NCBI GenBank assembly: GCA_900763965.1
Contig: CAAFMG010000125.1
Span: forward strand, 1 to 9,149
DNA from: an uncultured Oscillospiraceae bacterium
Lineage (GTDB): Bacteria; Bacillota; Clostridia; Oscillospirales; Oscillospiraceae
Length of the DNA: 9,149 nucleotides
Direction of reading: 5' to 3'
The notes beneath the pieces are model-generated. The model had not been told where the DNA came from. It saw nothing but the letters and a program-made list of their open reading frames with translations, and made no database searches. Each line of letters starts with the position of its first letter. Positions within the stretch are counted from its first letter, which is position 1. The position numbers and the translations under genes are program-made. Shown one piece after another: positions 1 through 6,315 of this stretch.

Positions 1-303
1 AACCGCCGCCAATGCCTGCGCCATATTCGCCGCCGGTGGCCTTGACTTCGCCATTCTCAATGGTAATGCCGCTGCCAGCACCCTGGTAACCGCCGCCGAT
101 GCCTGCGCCATTTTCGCCGCCGGTGGCGGTTACCTTGCCATTCTTAACGGTAATGCCGCTGCCAGCACCCTGGTAACCGCCGCCGATGCCTGCGCCATTT
201 TCGCCGCCCTTGGCGGTTACCTCGCCGCCGGAGACGGTAATGTTGCTGCCATCACCCAGTTTGCCGCCGCCAATGCCTGCACCATGCTTGCCGCCGGTGG
301 CGT
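1..303 (-). repeat. Tandem 87-nt coding repeat (GAGIGGG motif)
   Basis: On the minus strand the motif GAGIGGG occurs four times. The copies nearest the edge are spaced exactly 87 nt (29 codons) apart. Bases 62-121 and 149-208 are identical over 60 nt including third positions, so this is recent duplication at the DNA level rather than only protein conservation. The upstream copy (about 263-303) is more diverged. The array continues past the window edge. Confidence 0.85.
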
Positions 304-751
304 TCAGACTGCCGTTCTTGTTCTCATCGGCAATGGTCAGATTGCCTTCGTTGTTCTTTTCCACACCGGCATGTTTTTCGCCGCTTTTGACTGTGTTGCT
401 ATTATCCAGCTCGATGGTCACATTGCCCTTACCCTGGGTGGTGACAGCCGCATCGCCACTGTTGCTTGTATCAATGTTCACACCGGAAAGGGTGACTTCT
501 GCCGTCTGATTTCCCTCGGCTTTGATGGTGACTGTATTTTCGGTACTGCCGCCGGTTTGCCAGATCACCGTGGCAGTGGTCTGCTTCTCATTGGTAACGC
601 CATTGGTCTGGCTGACATACTGGCCGTCATCTTTGGCCGTCACTTCAATGCTGCCATTGGCAAGATCATATTCCTGGGCCAGGACCGTCAGGGGCAGGCC
701 CAGGGCCAGCACCAGGGTCAAACATACCGCGATCATTTTTCTCGTGTTCAT
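1..751 (-). CDS. Secreted glycine-rich repeat surface protein, N-terminal part (3' end outside window)
   Basis: This is a partial gene: 250 codons are visible and no stop is reached before the window edge. It starts at ATG 749-751, preceded by AAGGAGA about 10 nt upstream. The N-terminus (MNTRKMIAV, then a Leu-rich stretch to about residue 23, then VLA) is a typical Sec signal peptide, probably cut before QEYD. Residues about 30-140 are Thr/Val/Asn-rich and beta-like (for example TVTIKAEGNQTAEVTLSGVN). From about residue 150 there are tandem repeats built on ATGGxxGAGIGGG, the full unit being 29 residues. Such Gly-rich repeats recur in large secreted proteins of gut Clostridia, often annotated as carbohydrate-binding-domain or adhesin-like proteins. 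I infer a wall-associated or extracellular protein, but the C-terminal anchor and any catalytic domain lie outside the window, so the function is unknown. It is a separate unit, transcribed away from the VanY-like gene. Confidence 0.8.
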   Translation of the reverse strand, partial: MNTRKMIAVCLTLVLALGLPLTVLAQEYDLANGSIEVTAKDDGQYVSQTNGVTNEKQTTATVIWQTGGSTENTVTIKAEGNQTAEVTLSGVNIDTSNSGDAAVTTQGKGNVTIELDNSNTVKSGEKHAGVEKNNEGNLTIADENKNGSLNATGGKHGAGIGGGKLGDGSNITVSGGEVTAKGGENGAGIGGGYQGAGSGITVKNGKVTATGGENGAGIGGGYQGAGSGITIENGEVKATGGEYGAGIGGG

Positions 752-870
752 GGGGTTTCGTCTCCTTTCCTCGTTCTGCCCTGCACCCGATGGGCAGAAG
801 TGGGGGGCAATCGGTTCATCGTCCGATCTCATCGGGGCTACCCCAGTCTTGCGTTGCACCAGCTTTCCCA
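752..870 (-). other. Possible structured 5' leader of the repeat-protein gene
   Basis: About 120 nt separate the predicted transcription start from the ATG. On the minus strand the leader can form GGGG-TAG-CCCC, an ATCGG/CCGAT hairpin, and a perfect 8-bp stem TTCTGCCC/GGGCAGAA (774-781 with 792-799) just upstream of the ribosome site. CCCGATG near the 5' end could pair instead with CATCGGG in the loop of that last stem, giving mutually exclusive folds. It does not match any riboswitch class I know, and regulation is only inferred. Confidence 0.3.
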
Positions 871-876
871 ATTATT

Positions 877-905
877 ATTTTATAAAATAATTTGCCCCTT
901 GTCAA
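877..905 (-). promoter_or_regulatory. Sigma-A promoter of the repeat-protein gene
   Basis: On the minus strand TTGACA (900-905) and TAAAAT (877-882) are separated by exactly 17 bp. The -10 box lies inside a perfect 18-bp palindrome, ATTATTTTATAAAATAAT (874-891). This may be an operator or simply AT-rich promoter DNA. Transcription would start near 870. Confidence 0.75.
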
Positions 906-977
906 TCCTGCCCGCAATCCTTTCTGCCGTGGGGGTGGAAAAATTACCCCTGCATATTTGTATGCTTTCCACAAAAG

Positions 978-1028
978 CCGCCTTTTCTGCCCTTTTTGGG
1001 ACTTTTGGCAGATTTTTGGATAAGGCGG
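978..1028. repeat. Nested inverted repeat in the intergenic region
   Basis: CCGCCTT (978-984) is complementary to AAGGCGG (1022-1028). Nested inside, TCTGCC (986-991) is complementary to GGCAGA (1007-1012). A T-run follows the inner stem on the plus strand, but no gene ends upstream on that strand, so it is not called a terminator. It may be the remnant of another small repeat element. The rest of 906-1071 holds nothing I recognise. Confidence 0.4.
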
Positions 1029-1071
1029 GTTGCATTTCCCGGATAGCCGTGGTAAACTAGTAAAATATATC

Positions 1072-1386
1072 CTTCATTTACGCAACGAAATTTTTGCAGC
1101 GGTAATTCGGTGGCATACGCCATGTAGGGGCGGATACTATCCGCCCGCCAACGTAACAAGTTTTTGGGCAGAACCGTATTGGCCCGGCGGGGTGGCGATG
1201 TTGCCAACATACCATGTTCCGACATTATGCCACCGAATTTCGTTTGTAAAAGTTTGATGGTGCATTGTCGGCGCTTTGCGCCGACGTTGTTTCCCCAACG
1301 GGGAAACAACCGGGCGGATACTATCCGCCCCTACGCAGATGGTGCCACCGAATTACCTTGGCGGAAATTTCGTTGCACCAATGAAG
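1072..1386. mobile_element. MITE-like element with 65-bp terminal inverted repeats, copy 1
   Basis: The left arm (1072-1136) and right arm (1322-1386) are inverted copies, colinear without indels and identical at about 50 of 65 positions. They share blocks CTTCATT, GCAACGAAATTT, GGTAATTCGGTGGCA and GTAGGGGCGGATA, at matching spacing. Inside lie three adjacent hairpins: GTCGGCGC/GCGCCGAC (1267-1285), an 11-bp stem GTTGTTTCCCC/GGGGAAACAAC (1286-1310), and GGGCGGATA/TATCCGCCC (1312-1330). A further GGGCGGATA-C-TATCCGCCC palindrome is at 1128-1146. There is no coding capacity for a transposase and no clear target-site duplication. The size and structure fit a non-autonomous element. The core 1124-1334 recurs at 3028-3240. 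Confidence 0.75.
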
Positions 1387-1387
1387 T

Positions 1388-1416
1388 TTTAAAGATGCGC
1401 TCTACTAGGGTATAAT
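1388..1416 (+). promoter_or_regulatory. Sigma-A promoter of the VanY-like gene
   Basis: A perfect TATAAT at 1411-1416 lies 17 bp downstream of TTTAAA (1388-1393), a weak -35 matching TTGACA at four of six positions. The start would be near 1423, leaving a leader of about 70 nt. The -35 begins one base after the end of the MITE-like element at 1386, so the element forms the upstream edge of this promoter. Confidence 0.6.
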
Positions 1417-1491
1417 ATGGGTAGTTTTGTCCTGTGCTGCCAATCCGGGGCCGGGGCTTCCCTTGTGATCACCATCGGGAGATGAAAGAAT

Positions 1492-2874
1492 ATGGAAGAC
1501 AAACAGCGCAGAGCGCTGATCATTCTTTGCGGGGTGCTGGGTGTGATCCTGGCCATGATGCTGGGGTGGACGGTTTTTTACCAGTGCGTGGACCGCAGCG
1601 GCTGGGTGGAAAAGGACGGATTCGTTTCCTACCGGGATTTCCACGGCAAGCCTGTTTCCGGCTGGCTGGAGCTGGAGGGAAACCGCTACTGCTTTGACAA
1701 TGACTGCCATCTGCTCACCGGCTGGCAGACCCTGGAAGGAAAACGGTATTACTTTGGCCAAGACGGTGCCATGGCTTTGGCCTGGCAGGAAATTGACGGC
1801 AGCCGGTACTATTTTGGCACAGACGGCGTCATGCAGACCGGGTGGCTGACCCTGGATGGCAGGCGGTATTATCTGCTGGGCAACGGCACCATGGCCACCG
1901 GCTTTCACGAGATCGGGCGAAGCACCTACTGCTTTGGCACTGACGGTGTTATGGCAACCGGGTGGCTGACCCTGGAGGACAAGACCTACTATTTTGCCCA
2001 GGACGGCACCATGGTCACCGGCCGGGTCACTCTGGAGGGGCTGCACTACTACCTTCAGGACAGCGGTGTTATGTATACCGGCTGGGAGGATACCGACCAG
2101 GGGCGGCGGTACTATGACACCGACGGTGCCATGGCCTCCGGCTGGTGCCAGATTCAGGGAAAATGGTACTATTTCCAGGAGGACGGCCTGACCCTTTCGG
2201 GATGGTATCAGGAGGGGGAATACAGCTACTATCTGCTTGAGGACGGCTCTGCCGCCGTGGGCCCCCGGGACATTGACGGCCAGACCTACTATTTCACCCC
2301 CAAGGGCATCATGGTGGTGCTGGTCAATGCGGACAATCCCATTCCCAGCTACTATAAGCCGGAGATCGTCAACTATATCCCCTGGCACGATGTGGCCGCC
2401 ATTGCCCTGGAGCCCCTGAAGCAGATGCTGGCAGACTGCACCGCCGCCGGATACCCCTATGTGTTCAACTCCGCCTACCGCACCATCAAGGTACAGCAGG
2501 ACATTCTCTCCACCCGCACCCAGGAGTATATCAACGCCGGTATGGAGCCGGAGGAAGCCTACGCCGAGGCCCGGAAAACCGTGGCCCTGCCCGGCACCAG
2601 CGAACACAACATGGGCCTTGCCATGGACATCCTCAACGACAAGAAAGCGGACAAAAAAGCCCTGGACTGGCTGGGGCAGCATTGCTGGGAATACGGCTTC
2701 ATCCTCCGCTATCCCCCGGAAAAAGGCAGCATCACCGGCATTGTCCATGAGCCCTGGCATTTCCGCTATGTGGGCACGGAAGTTTCCATGGACATGAAGG
2801 ATTCCGGCCTGTGCCTGGAAGAATATCTGGGTGCCGACCCGGTCACCGATTCCACCGTGGACAGCGACGGATAA
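1492..2874 (+). CDS. Membrane-anchored VanY-type D,D-/L,D-carboxypeptidase with cell-wall-binding repeats
   Basis: The protein has 460 aa. A single membrane segment (about residues 8-30, ALIILCGVLGVILAMMLG) follows a short basic N-terminus, so the rest should lie outside the membrane. Residues about 37-276 form about 12 repeats of 20 residues (GW..LEG..YYF..DG.M.T), the YG/choline-binding-type repeat of glucan- or wall-binding proteins. Residues about 279-445 are a VanY/peptidase M15B domain: the zinc ligands H372 and D379 lie in SEHNMGLAMD, and E420 with the last zinc ligand H423 in EPWHFRYVG. Family knowledge: such enzymes trim the terminal D-Ala (or an L,D bond) from peptidoglycan stem peptides. 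The start ATG has GGGAG (1477-1481) 10 nt upstream. It is monocistronic, with its own promoter and terminator, and is flanked by two repeat-element copies. No vanHAX-like genes are nearby, so wall maturation is more likely than glycopeptide resistance. The exact bond cleaved is uncertain. Confidence 0.9.
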   Translation: MEDKQRRALIILCGVLGVILAMMLGWTVFYQCVDRSGWVEKDGFVSYRDFHGKPVSGWLELEGNRYCFDNDCHLLTGWQTLEGKRYYFGQDGAMALAWQEIDGSRYYFGTDGVMQTGWLTLDGRRYYLLGNGTMATGFHEIGRSTYCFGTDGVMATGWLTLEDKTYYFAQDGTMVTGRVTLEGLHYYLQDSGVMYTGWEDTDQGRRYYDTDGAMASGWCQIQGKWYYFQEDGLTLSGWYQEGEYSYYLLEDGSAAVGPRDIDGQTYYFTPKGIMVVLVNADNPIPSYYKPEIVNYIPWHDVAAIALEPLKQMLADCTAAGYPYVFNSAYRTIKVQQDILSTRTQEYINAGMEPEEAYAEARKTVALPGTSEHNMGLAMDILNDKKADKKALDWLGQHCWEYGFILRYPPEKGSITGIVHEPWHFRYVGTEVSMDMKDSGLCLEEYLGADPVTDSTVDSDG

Positions 2875-2903
2875 TATTTATCAGTCGTTAAGGGTAAAAT
2901 GAT

Positions 2904-2933
2904 GGGACGTGCAGAAATGCACGTCCCGTTTTT
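2904..2933 (+). terminator. Intrinsic terminator of the VanY-like gene
   Basis: A perfect 10-bp stem GGGACGTGCA/TGCACGTCCC with a GAAA tetraloop is followed by GTTTTT. It lies 30 nt after the TAA stop. Confidence 0.92.
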
Positions 2934-2990
2934 GATATAGCCGCCCTATATTGCGGTGCGATTGCCCCCGGCGATCACTCAATAACATAA

Positions 2991-3018
2991 CGGATAGTAT
3001 CCGCCCGCCAACGTTGCA
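2991..3018. repeat. Partial copy of the repeat element
   Basis: CGGATAGTAT at 2991-3000 is followed by CCGCCCGCCAACGTTGCA (3001-3018), which recurs exactly at 3045-3062 within copy 2. The upstream 2934-2990 also contains GCCGCCC but no clear structure. This looks like a truncated third copy or a local duplication of the left end. Confidence 0.6.
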
Positions 3019-3027
3019 CACACCAAT

Positions 3028-3240
3028 GTAGGGGCGGCTATTAGCCGCCCGCCAACGTTGCAAATCTCTGGGCAGAACCGTTACACACCCACCAAGCCCT
3101 CAATGTTGCAAATATACCATGTTTCCACATATTACCACCGAATTTCATTTACAAATGTTCGGTGGTGCCATTGTCGGCGCTCTGCGCCGACGTTGTTCCC
3201 CCGTTGGGGAAACAACCGGGCGGATACTATCCGCCCCTAC
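3028..3240. mobile_element. MITE-like element core, copy 2
   Basis: The segment begins GTAGGGGCGG and ends CCGCCCCTAC. It is 213 bp, against 211 bp for the core of copy 1, in the same orientation and with the same block order: palindrome, CCGCCAACGT, GGGCAGAACCGT, ATACCATGTT, CCACCGAATTTC, then the hairpin series. The hairpins are CCACCGAA/TTCGGTGG enclosing CATTT/AAATG (3135-3165), GTCGGCGC/GCGCCGAC (3173-3191), GTTGTT-CCCC/GGGG-AACAAC with one bulge (3192-3216), and GGGCGGATA/TATCCGCCC (3218-3236). Loops differ between copies (TTT versus TCT) while stems persist. The 65-bp outer arms of copy 1 are absent here. Confidence 0.75.
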
Positions 3241-3263
3241 GGGCTCAGAAGCATTAACATTTA

Positions 3264-3304
3264 CCAAAATACAAAGCAAGGCCCCCGCTGTTGGCGGGAG
3301 CCTT
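3264..3304 (-). terminator. Intrinsic terminator of the esterase/ATP-grasp operon
   Basis: On the minus strand, AAGGCTCCCGC pairs with GCGGGGGCCTT (3294-3304 with 3278-3288; 11 bp including one G-T pair). The loop is 5 nt, and a T-rich stretch (GCTTTGTATTTT) follows. It lies 17 nt past the stop codon of the ATP-grasp gene. Confidence 0.88.
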
Positions 3305-3321
3305 GGGGGGTATTCGGATTC

Positions 3322-4512
3322 CTACAGGGTATCGGCCAAATCGGCGTAGTAGGCCATCATTTCTTCCTCGGTGTCAAAATTGGCAACGTACATCTGATTG
3401 GCCATGGCACCGGACAGGGCTTCGGGGATGCGGCCCCACATGACCATATGATCGCCGTATTTTTCCATAATGGCGGCATCATCCAGACGGTAGGGCTTGC
3501 CGTCCCGGCGGCCGTAGAAGGCGCAGAAGTGGTGCTCACCGATGGGCTTGGTGTTGCAGTCGAAGGCCACCATATCTGCCCAAATCTTGTATACATCCGT
3601 CTCCTGGGAGTAGTTGTACATCTCCGGGGTGAAGCCGCCGGCGGGGCGCATATTGACCTCCAGACCCAGCACGTCCCCCTTCTTGCCCAGGCCCTCCTGA
3701 TCCTCGTTGAGGACGAAGAACTCCAGGTGGATGAACCGGGACTTGACACCGAAGGAGCGGATGGTGGCAAGACCTGCCTGGCGGATCTTCTCAGGCAACT
3801 CCTTGACCAGATAGTACAGGGAGTCTCCGTTGCCGTTGACAATGTCCATCAGGGAATGGGGGGTGATGTTGCCGGATTCAAAGAGCACATTGCCCCGGGA
3901 ATCCACAATGCCGTCATAGGTCTGGACGAAGCCGTTGACATACTGCTCCATGATGTACACGGCGCTGTCCTTGTGATCCATGAACCAGTACAGATCATCA
4001 TCGCAGGAGAGCTTGTAGGTGTTGGAAGCACCCACGCCGTTGTCCGGCTTGACCACCACAGGGTAACCCACGGTGTGGGCAAATTCCAGGGCATCCTCCA
4101 CCCCTTCGATCAGGTGGTAGGGAGCCACCGGCAGACCGGCCTTCTGATAGTAGGCCTTCATGGCGGACTTGAACTTGATCTTGTCCATTTCATCCAGCTT
4201 GGGGCCGGTGGTGATGTTGAATTCGGTGCGCAGAGCGGCATCGCGCATCAGCCAGTACTCGTTGTTGGATTCCAGCCAGTCGATCTTGCCGTACTTGAAG
4301 GTGAAGAAGGCCACTGCCTTGAACACCTCGTCGTAGTTTTCCAGAGAGGTAACCTTGTAATATTCGTGGAGATTTTCCTGCAATTCCGGCATCAGCTCGT
4401 CATAAGGGCAGTCACCGATCCCCAGCACCCGCAAACCGTTGTACTTCAGCTCACGGCAGAACTTCCAGTAGGTCAGTGGGAAGTTGGGGGAAATAAACAC
4501 AAAGTTTCTCAT
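3322..4512 (-). CDS. ATP-grasp domain enzyme (carbamoyl-phosphate-synthase-like ligase)
   Basis: The protein has 396 aa and no signal peptide, so it should be cytoplasmic. The N-terminus (MRNFVFISPNFPLTYWKFCREL..) resembles the Rossmann-like pre-ATP-grasp domain. Residues about 110-300 are the ATP-grasp fold: K155 in PVVVKPDNGVGASNT is the ATP-binding lysine and glycine loop, and E264 (HLEFF) with E285 and N287 in GLEVNMRPAGG are the usual magnesium ligands. Family knowledge: these enzymes join a carboxylate, via an acyl phosphate, to an amine or thiol. The C-terminal about 100 residues are not recognised. The substrate cannot be read from sequence. It is the second gene of an operon, 39 nt after the esterase gene, with AGAAGGAG about 9 nt before the ATG. 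No carrier protein or peptide precursor is next to it, arguing against a standard RiPP or NRPS role. Confidence 0.85.
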   Translation of the reverse strand: MRNFVFISPNFPLTYWKFCRELKYNGLRVLGIGDCPYDELMPELQENLHEYYKVTSLENYDEVFKAVAFFTFKYGKIDWLESNNEYWLMRDAALRTEFNITTGPKLDEMDKIKFKSAMKAYYQKAGLPVAPYHLIEGVEDALEFAHTVGYPVVVKPDNGVGASNTYKLSCDDDLYWFMDHKDSAVYIMEQYVNGFVQTYDGIVDSRGNVLFESGNITPHSLMDIVNGNGDSLYYLVKELPEKIRQAGLATIRSFGVKSRFIHLEFFVLNEDQEGLGKKGDVLGLEVNMRPAGGFTPEMYNYSQETDVYKIWADMVAFDCNTKPIGEHHFCAFYGRRDGKPYRLDDAAIMEKYGDHMVMWGRIPEALSGAMANQMYVANFDTEEEMMAYYADLADTL

Positions 4513-4551
4513 AGTAGATGCGCTCCTTCTCTCATTTTTTGGGCCGGGCGG

Positions 4552-5304
4552 TCAGCTCAGCAGCCAGGGCAGATAGGTAGGTACCATCTTGTGCCACCAT
4601 GGCCAGTCGTGGTTCACATCCGTGCCCCAATATTCAAACCGGGTGGGGATCCCCTTGCGGCAGCAGACCTCGTCCAGCCGCCGGGTGGATGCCAGCAGAG
4701 GCTCCTCCCAGGCACCCTGACCCACAACGATCAGGCTCTTCTGATGGCGGTACATATCCATGTAGAAATGATCCTGGGGCAGATTCTCCAGATAAAGCAC
4801 CGGGCAGTTGTTGTACACCAGATCGTCACAGTAGTCCCCAAAGAACTCCTGATTGTCATACAGGCCGGAAATGGCAAAGCAGCTGTTGAACAGATCCGGG
4901 CGGCGGTAGTACAGGTTGGCTGCGTGCATGGCACCCATGGAGGCACCGAAGGTCATAATGTCCTGATGGAAGCCGTTGGCACTGCCGGCAATGTGATGGA
5001 TGGCGGGAACCAGCTCATAGCAGATGTACCGGAACCACTTTTCGTGATTCTCGATCCGCCAGCGGTTGTCCGCTCCCACAGCGGCCCAGGCTTCGTTGTC
5101 AATGGTGTCGCAGGCAAAGACCATGACTTGGCCGGACTCGATCCAGGGTGCCCAGGTTTCATCCATGTGGAATGCCTCAAAGTCCCAGAAACGGCCTGCC
5201 TGGCAGGGAATGAACAGGACAGGACGGCCGCTGTGACCGTAGATCTTGAACTCCATGTCCCGGTTCAAATGACTGCTCCAATGCTTTTCGTAGCGAATTT
5301 CCAT
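4552..5304 (-). CDS. Esterase-family alpha/beta hydrolase (putative esterase, Fes/EstD-like)
   Basis: The protein has 250 aa with no signal peptide. It shows the PF00756-type layout: an early beta-strand block RPVLFIPCQAGRFWDFE, the nucleophile elbow GASMGAMHA with S122, and a C-terminal histidine H232 in DVNHDWPWW. The acid residue is not certain; candidates lie in the FFGDYCDDLVYNN region, or D180-210 more broadly. Family members hydrolyse esters or thioesters such as S-formylglutathione, ferric enterobactin or carbohydrate esters, and some are acyltransferases. Nothing here picks one. It is the first gene of the operon with the ATP-grasp gene, with GAGGAGAA 4 nt before the ATG and a near-consensus promoter about 50 nt upstream. 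Opposing ligase and hydrolase chemistry in one transcript suggests a common substrate, which is inference. Confidence 0.82.
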   Translation of the reverse strand: MEIRYEKHWSSHLNRDMEFKIYGHSGRPVLFIPCQAGRFWDFEAFHMDETWAPWIESGQVMVFACDTIDNEAWAAVGADNRWRIENHEKWFRYICYELVPAIHHIAGSANGFHQDIMTFGASMGAMHAANLYYRRPDLFNSCFAISGLYDNQEFFGDYCDDLVYNNCPVLYLENLPQDHFYMDMYRHQKSLIVVGQGAWEEPLLASTRRLDEVCCRKGIPTRFEYWGTDVNHDWPWWHKMVPTYLPWLLS

Positions 5305-5351
5305 GTTCTTCTCCTCTTTTGCAAAAGAATTGTCCCAGAGATATAAGCTCC

Positions 5352-5380
5352 AGTATAAGGTTTTTGGATAACCTTGTCAA
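5352..5380 (-). promoter_or_regulatory. Sigma-A promoter of the esterase/ATP-grasp operon
   Basis: On the minus strand TTGACA (5375-5380) and TATACT (5352-5357) are separated by exactly 17 bp. The start would be near 5345, about 40 nt before the esterase ATG. The rest of 5381-5526 is AT-richer than the genes around it and shows no clear terminator for the upstream hisJ-like gene. Confidence 0.8.
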
Positions 5381-5526
5381 TAACTTAGGGAAAATATAGA
5401 ATTTGTGACAAAAATACAGGGATTTCTGAGTAAAAAATAAGAACCGTGTCCGTCTCTGAATGAAATGTCACGCAATTATGTGTTTCTTGAAGGGACATAC
5501 GTTTTTGACACAAAGAAACGCAGCTC

Positions 5527-6312
5527 CTACAGCTTGTGGAAAATGGGCTTGCGCTCCTCGAAGGTACACACATAGCCAAAGATATCCTTGAGAATATCGC
5601 AGGCCTGGAAGGTGTACTGCCCCACCCGGCTGCTGTCGTGGGCATCGGAACCCACGGTGACAATTTCCCCTCCCAGCTCCCGGAAGCGGCGGAAAATATC
5701 CGCCGTGGGCAGGAAGTCTCCGCAGCGATCCACGCCGCTGGTGTTCATTTCCAGACCCTTGCCCTTGTCTGCCAGCACCCGGAGGATCTGGTCAATGACC
5801 TCCCGGTGCTCACCATAGGGCACGGGCCGGGGGGCGGGGTGGGCTCTGGTTTTGCTGATGTAGGTCAGATGGGCCAGAACATCAAAATCATTATGCAGCT
5901 GCACCCGCTCCAGCGTGGCTTCCAGATACAGCCGTTCCGCCTGAAAAACCGTCTTTCCCTCCCAGAAGGGGGCGTAGTACACATCCAGATCCTCCACAAA
6001 GTGGATAGAGCCCAGCACAAAGTCAAAGGGCCGCCGCTGCAAATCCTTTTTCAGCTGCACCATGTTGTCCGGCTCCATGCCAAACTCAATTCCCCGGCGG
6101 ATCTTCAGACCGGGGATTTCCAGATCGTCATACTCTGCATTGTATTGAGCGGTGTCAAAGTCCAGCTTCCCCATTTTCCCCAGGGGGTCATAGTCCAGAT
6201 GATCCGTAAAGCAGATCTCCTTCAGACCTGCCGCATGGGCGGCCCGGGCCATATTGATGCCGGTATCCCGTCCGTCAAAGGACACCCGGGTGTGCATGTG
6301 GTAGTCAAACAT
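5527..6312 (-). CDS. hisJ: PHP-family histidinol-phosphatase (HisJ/HisK type)
   Basis: The protein has 261 aa, the usual size for the family, and is cytoplasmic. All PHP metal-site motifs are present in order: H5 and H7 (DYHMHTRVS), H38 (FTDHLD), E76 (RGIEFG), H104 (GSIHFVE), H148 (LAHLTY), and D223 with H225 (VGSDAH). Family role: histidinol phosphate to histidinol plus phosphate, the penultimate step of histidine synthesis, using a trinuclear metal site. No other his gene is in the window, and related PHP phosphoesterases have other substrates, so the symbol is a family-level call. It starts 3 nt after the mutY stop, with its AGGAGAG inside the end of mutY, so translation is probably coupled and both share one promoter. 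Confidence 0.85.
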   Translation of the reverse strand: MFDYHMHTRVSFDGRDTGINMARAAHAAGLKEICFTDHLDYDPLGKMGKLDFDTAQYNAEYDDLEIPGLKIRRGIEFGMEPDNMVQLKKDLQRRPFDFVLGSIHFVEDLDVYYAPFWEGKTVFQAERLYLEATLERVQLHNDFDVLAHLTYISKTRAHPAPRPVPYGEHREVIDQILRVLADKGKGLEMNTSGVDRCGDFLPTADIFRRFRELGGEIVTVGSDAHDSSRVGQYTFQACDILKDIFGYVCTFEERKPIFHKL

Positions 6313-6315
6313 ATT

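Noticed and set aside
1..303. Possible CRISPR array from regularly spaced repeats
   Set aside because: The repeats are contiguous coding units of 87 nt without unique spacers, and they keep one reading frame.
752..870. Cyclic-di-GMP-I riboswitch ahead of the repeat-protein gene (ACGCAA and GGGTAGC look reminiscent)
   Set aside because: The conserved GCACAGGGCAAACC half and the GNRA/receptor arrangement are absent.
1405..2760. A 451-codon minus-strand frame opposite the VanY-like gene
   Set aside because: Its repeats mirror the wall-binding repeats of the real gene, and it has no ribosome site or domain.
1492..2874. Vancomycin-resistance VanY
   Set aside because: The catalytic family fits, but no vanH, vanA/B, vanX or vanRS genes are present and the wall-binding repeats point to general wall maturation.
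3058..5346. A very long open frame on the plus strand (762 codons) opposite the esterase and ATP-grasp genes
   Set aside because: Its translation is low-complexity (His/Val/Gly-rich) with no domain, it crosses a repeat element and a terminator, and the minus strand carries two well-formed enzymes with ribosome sites. It is an antisense artefact of GC-rich codon use.
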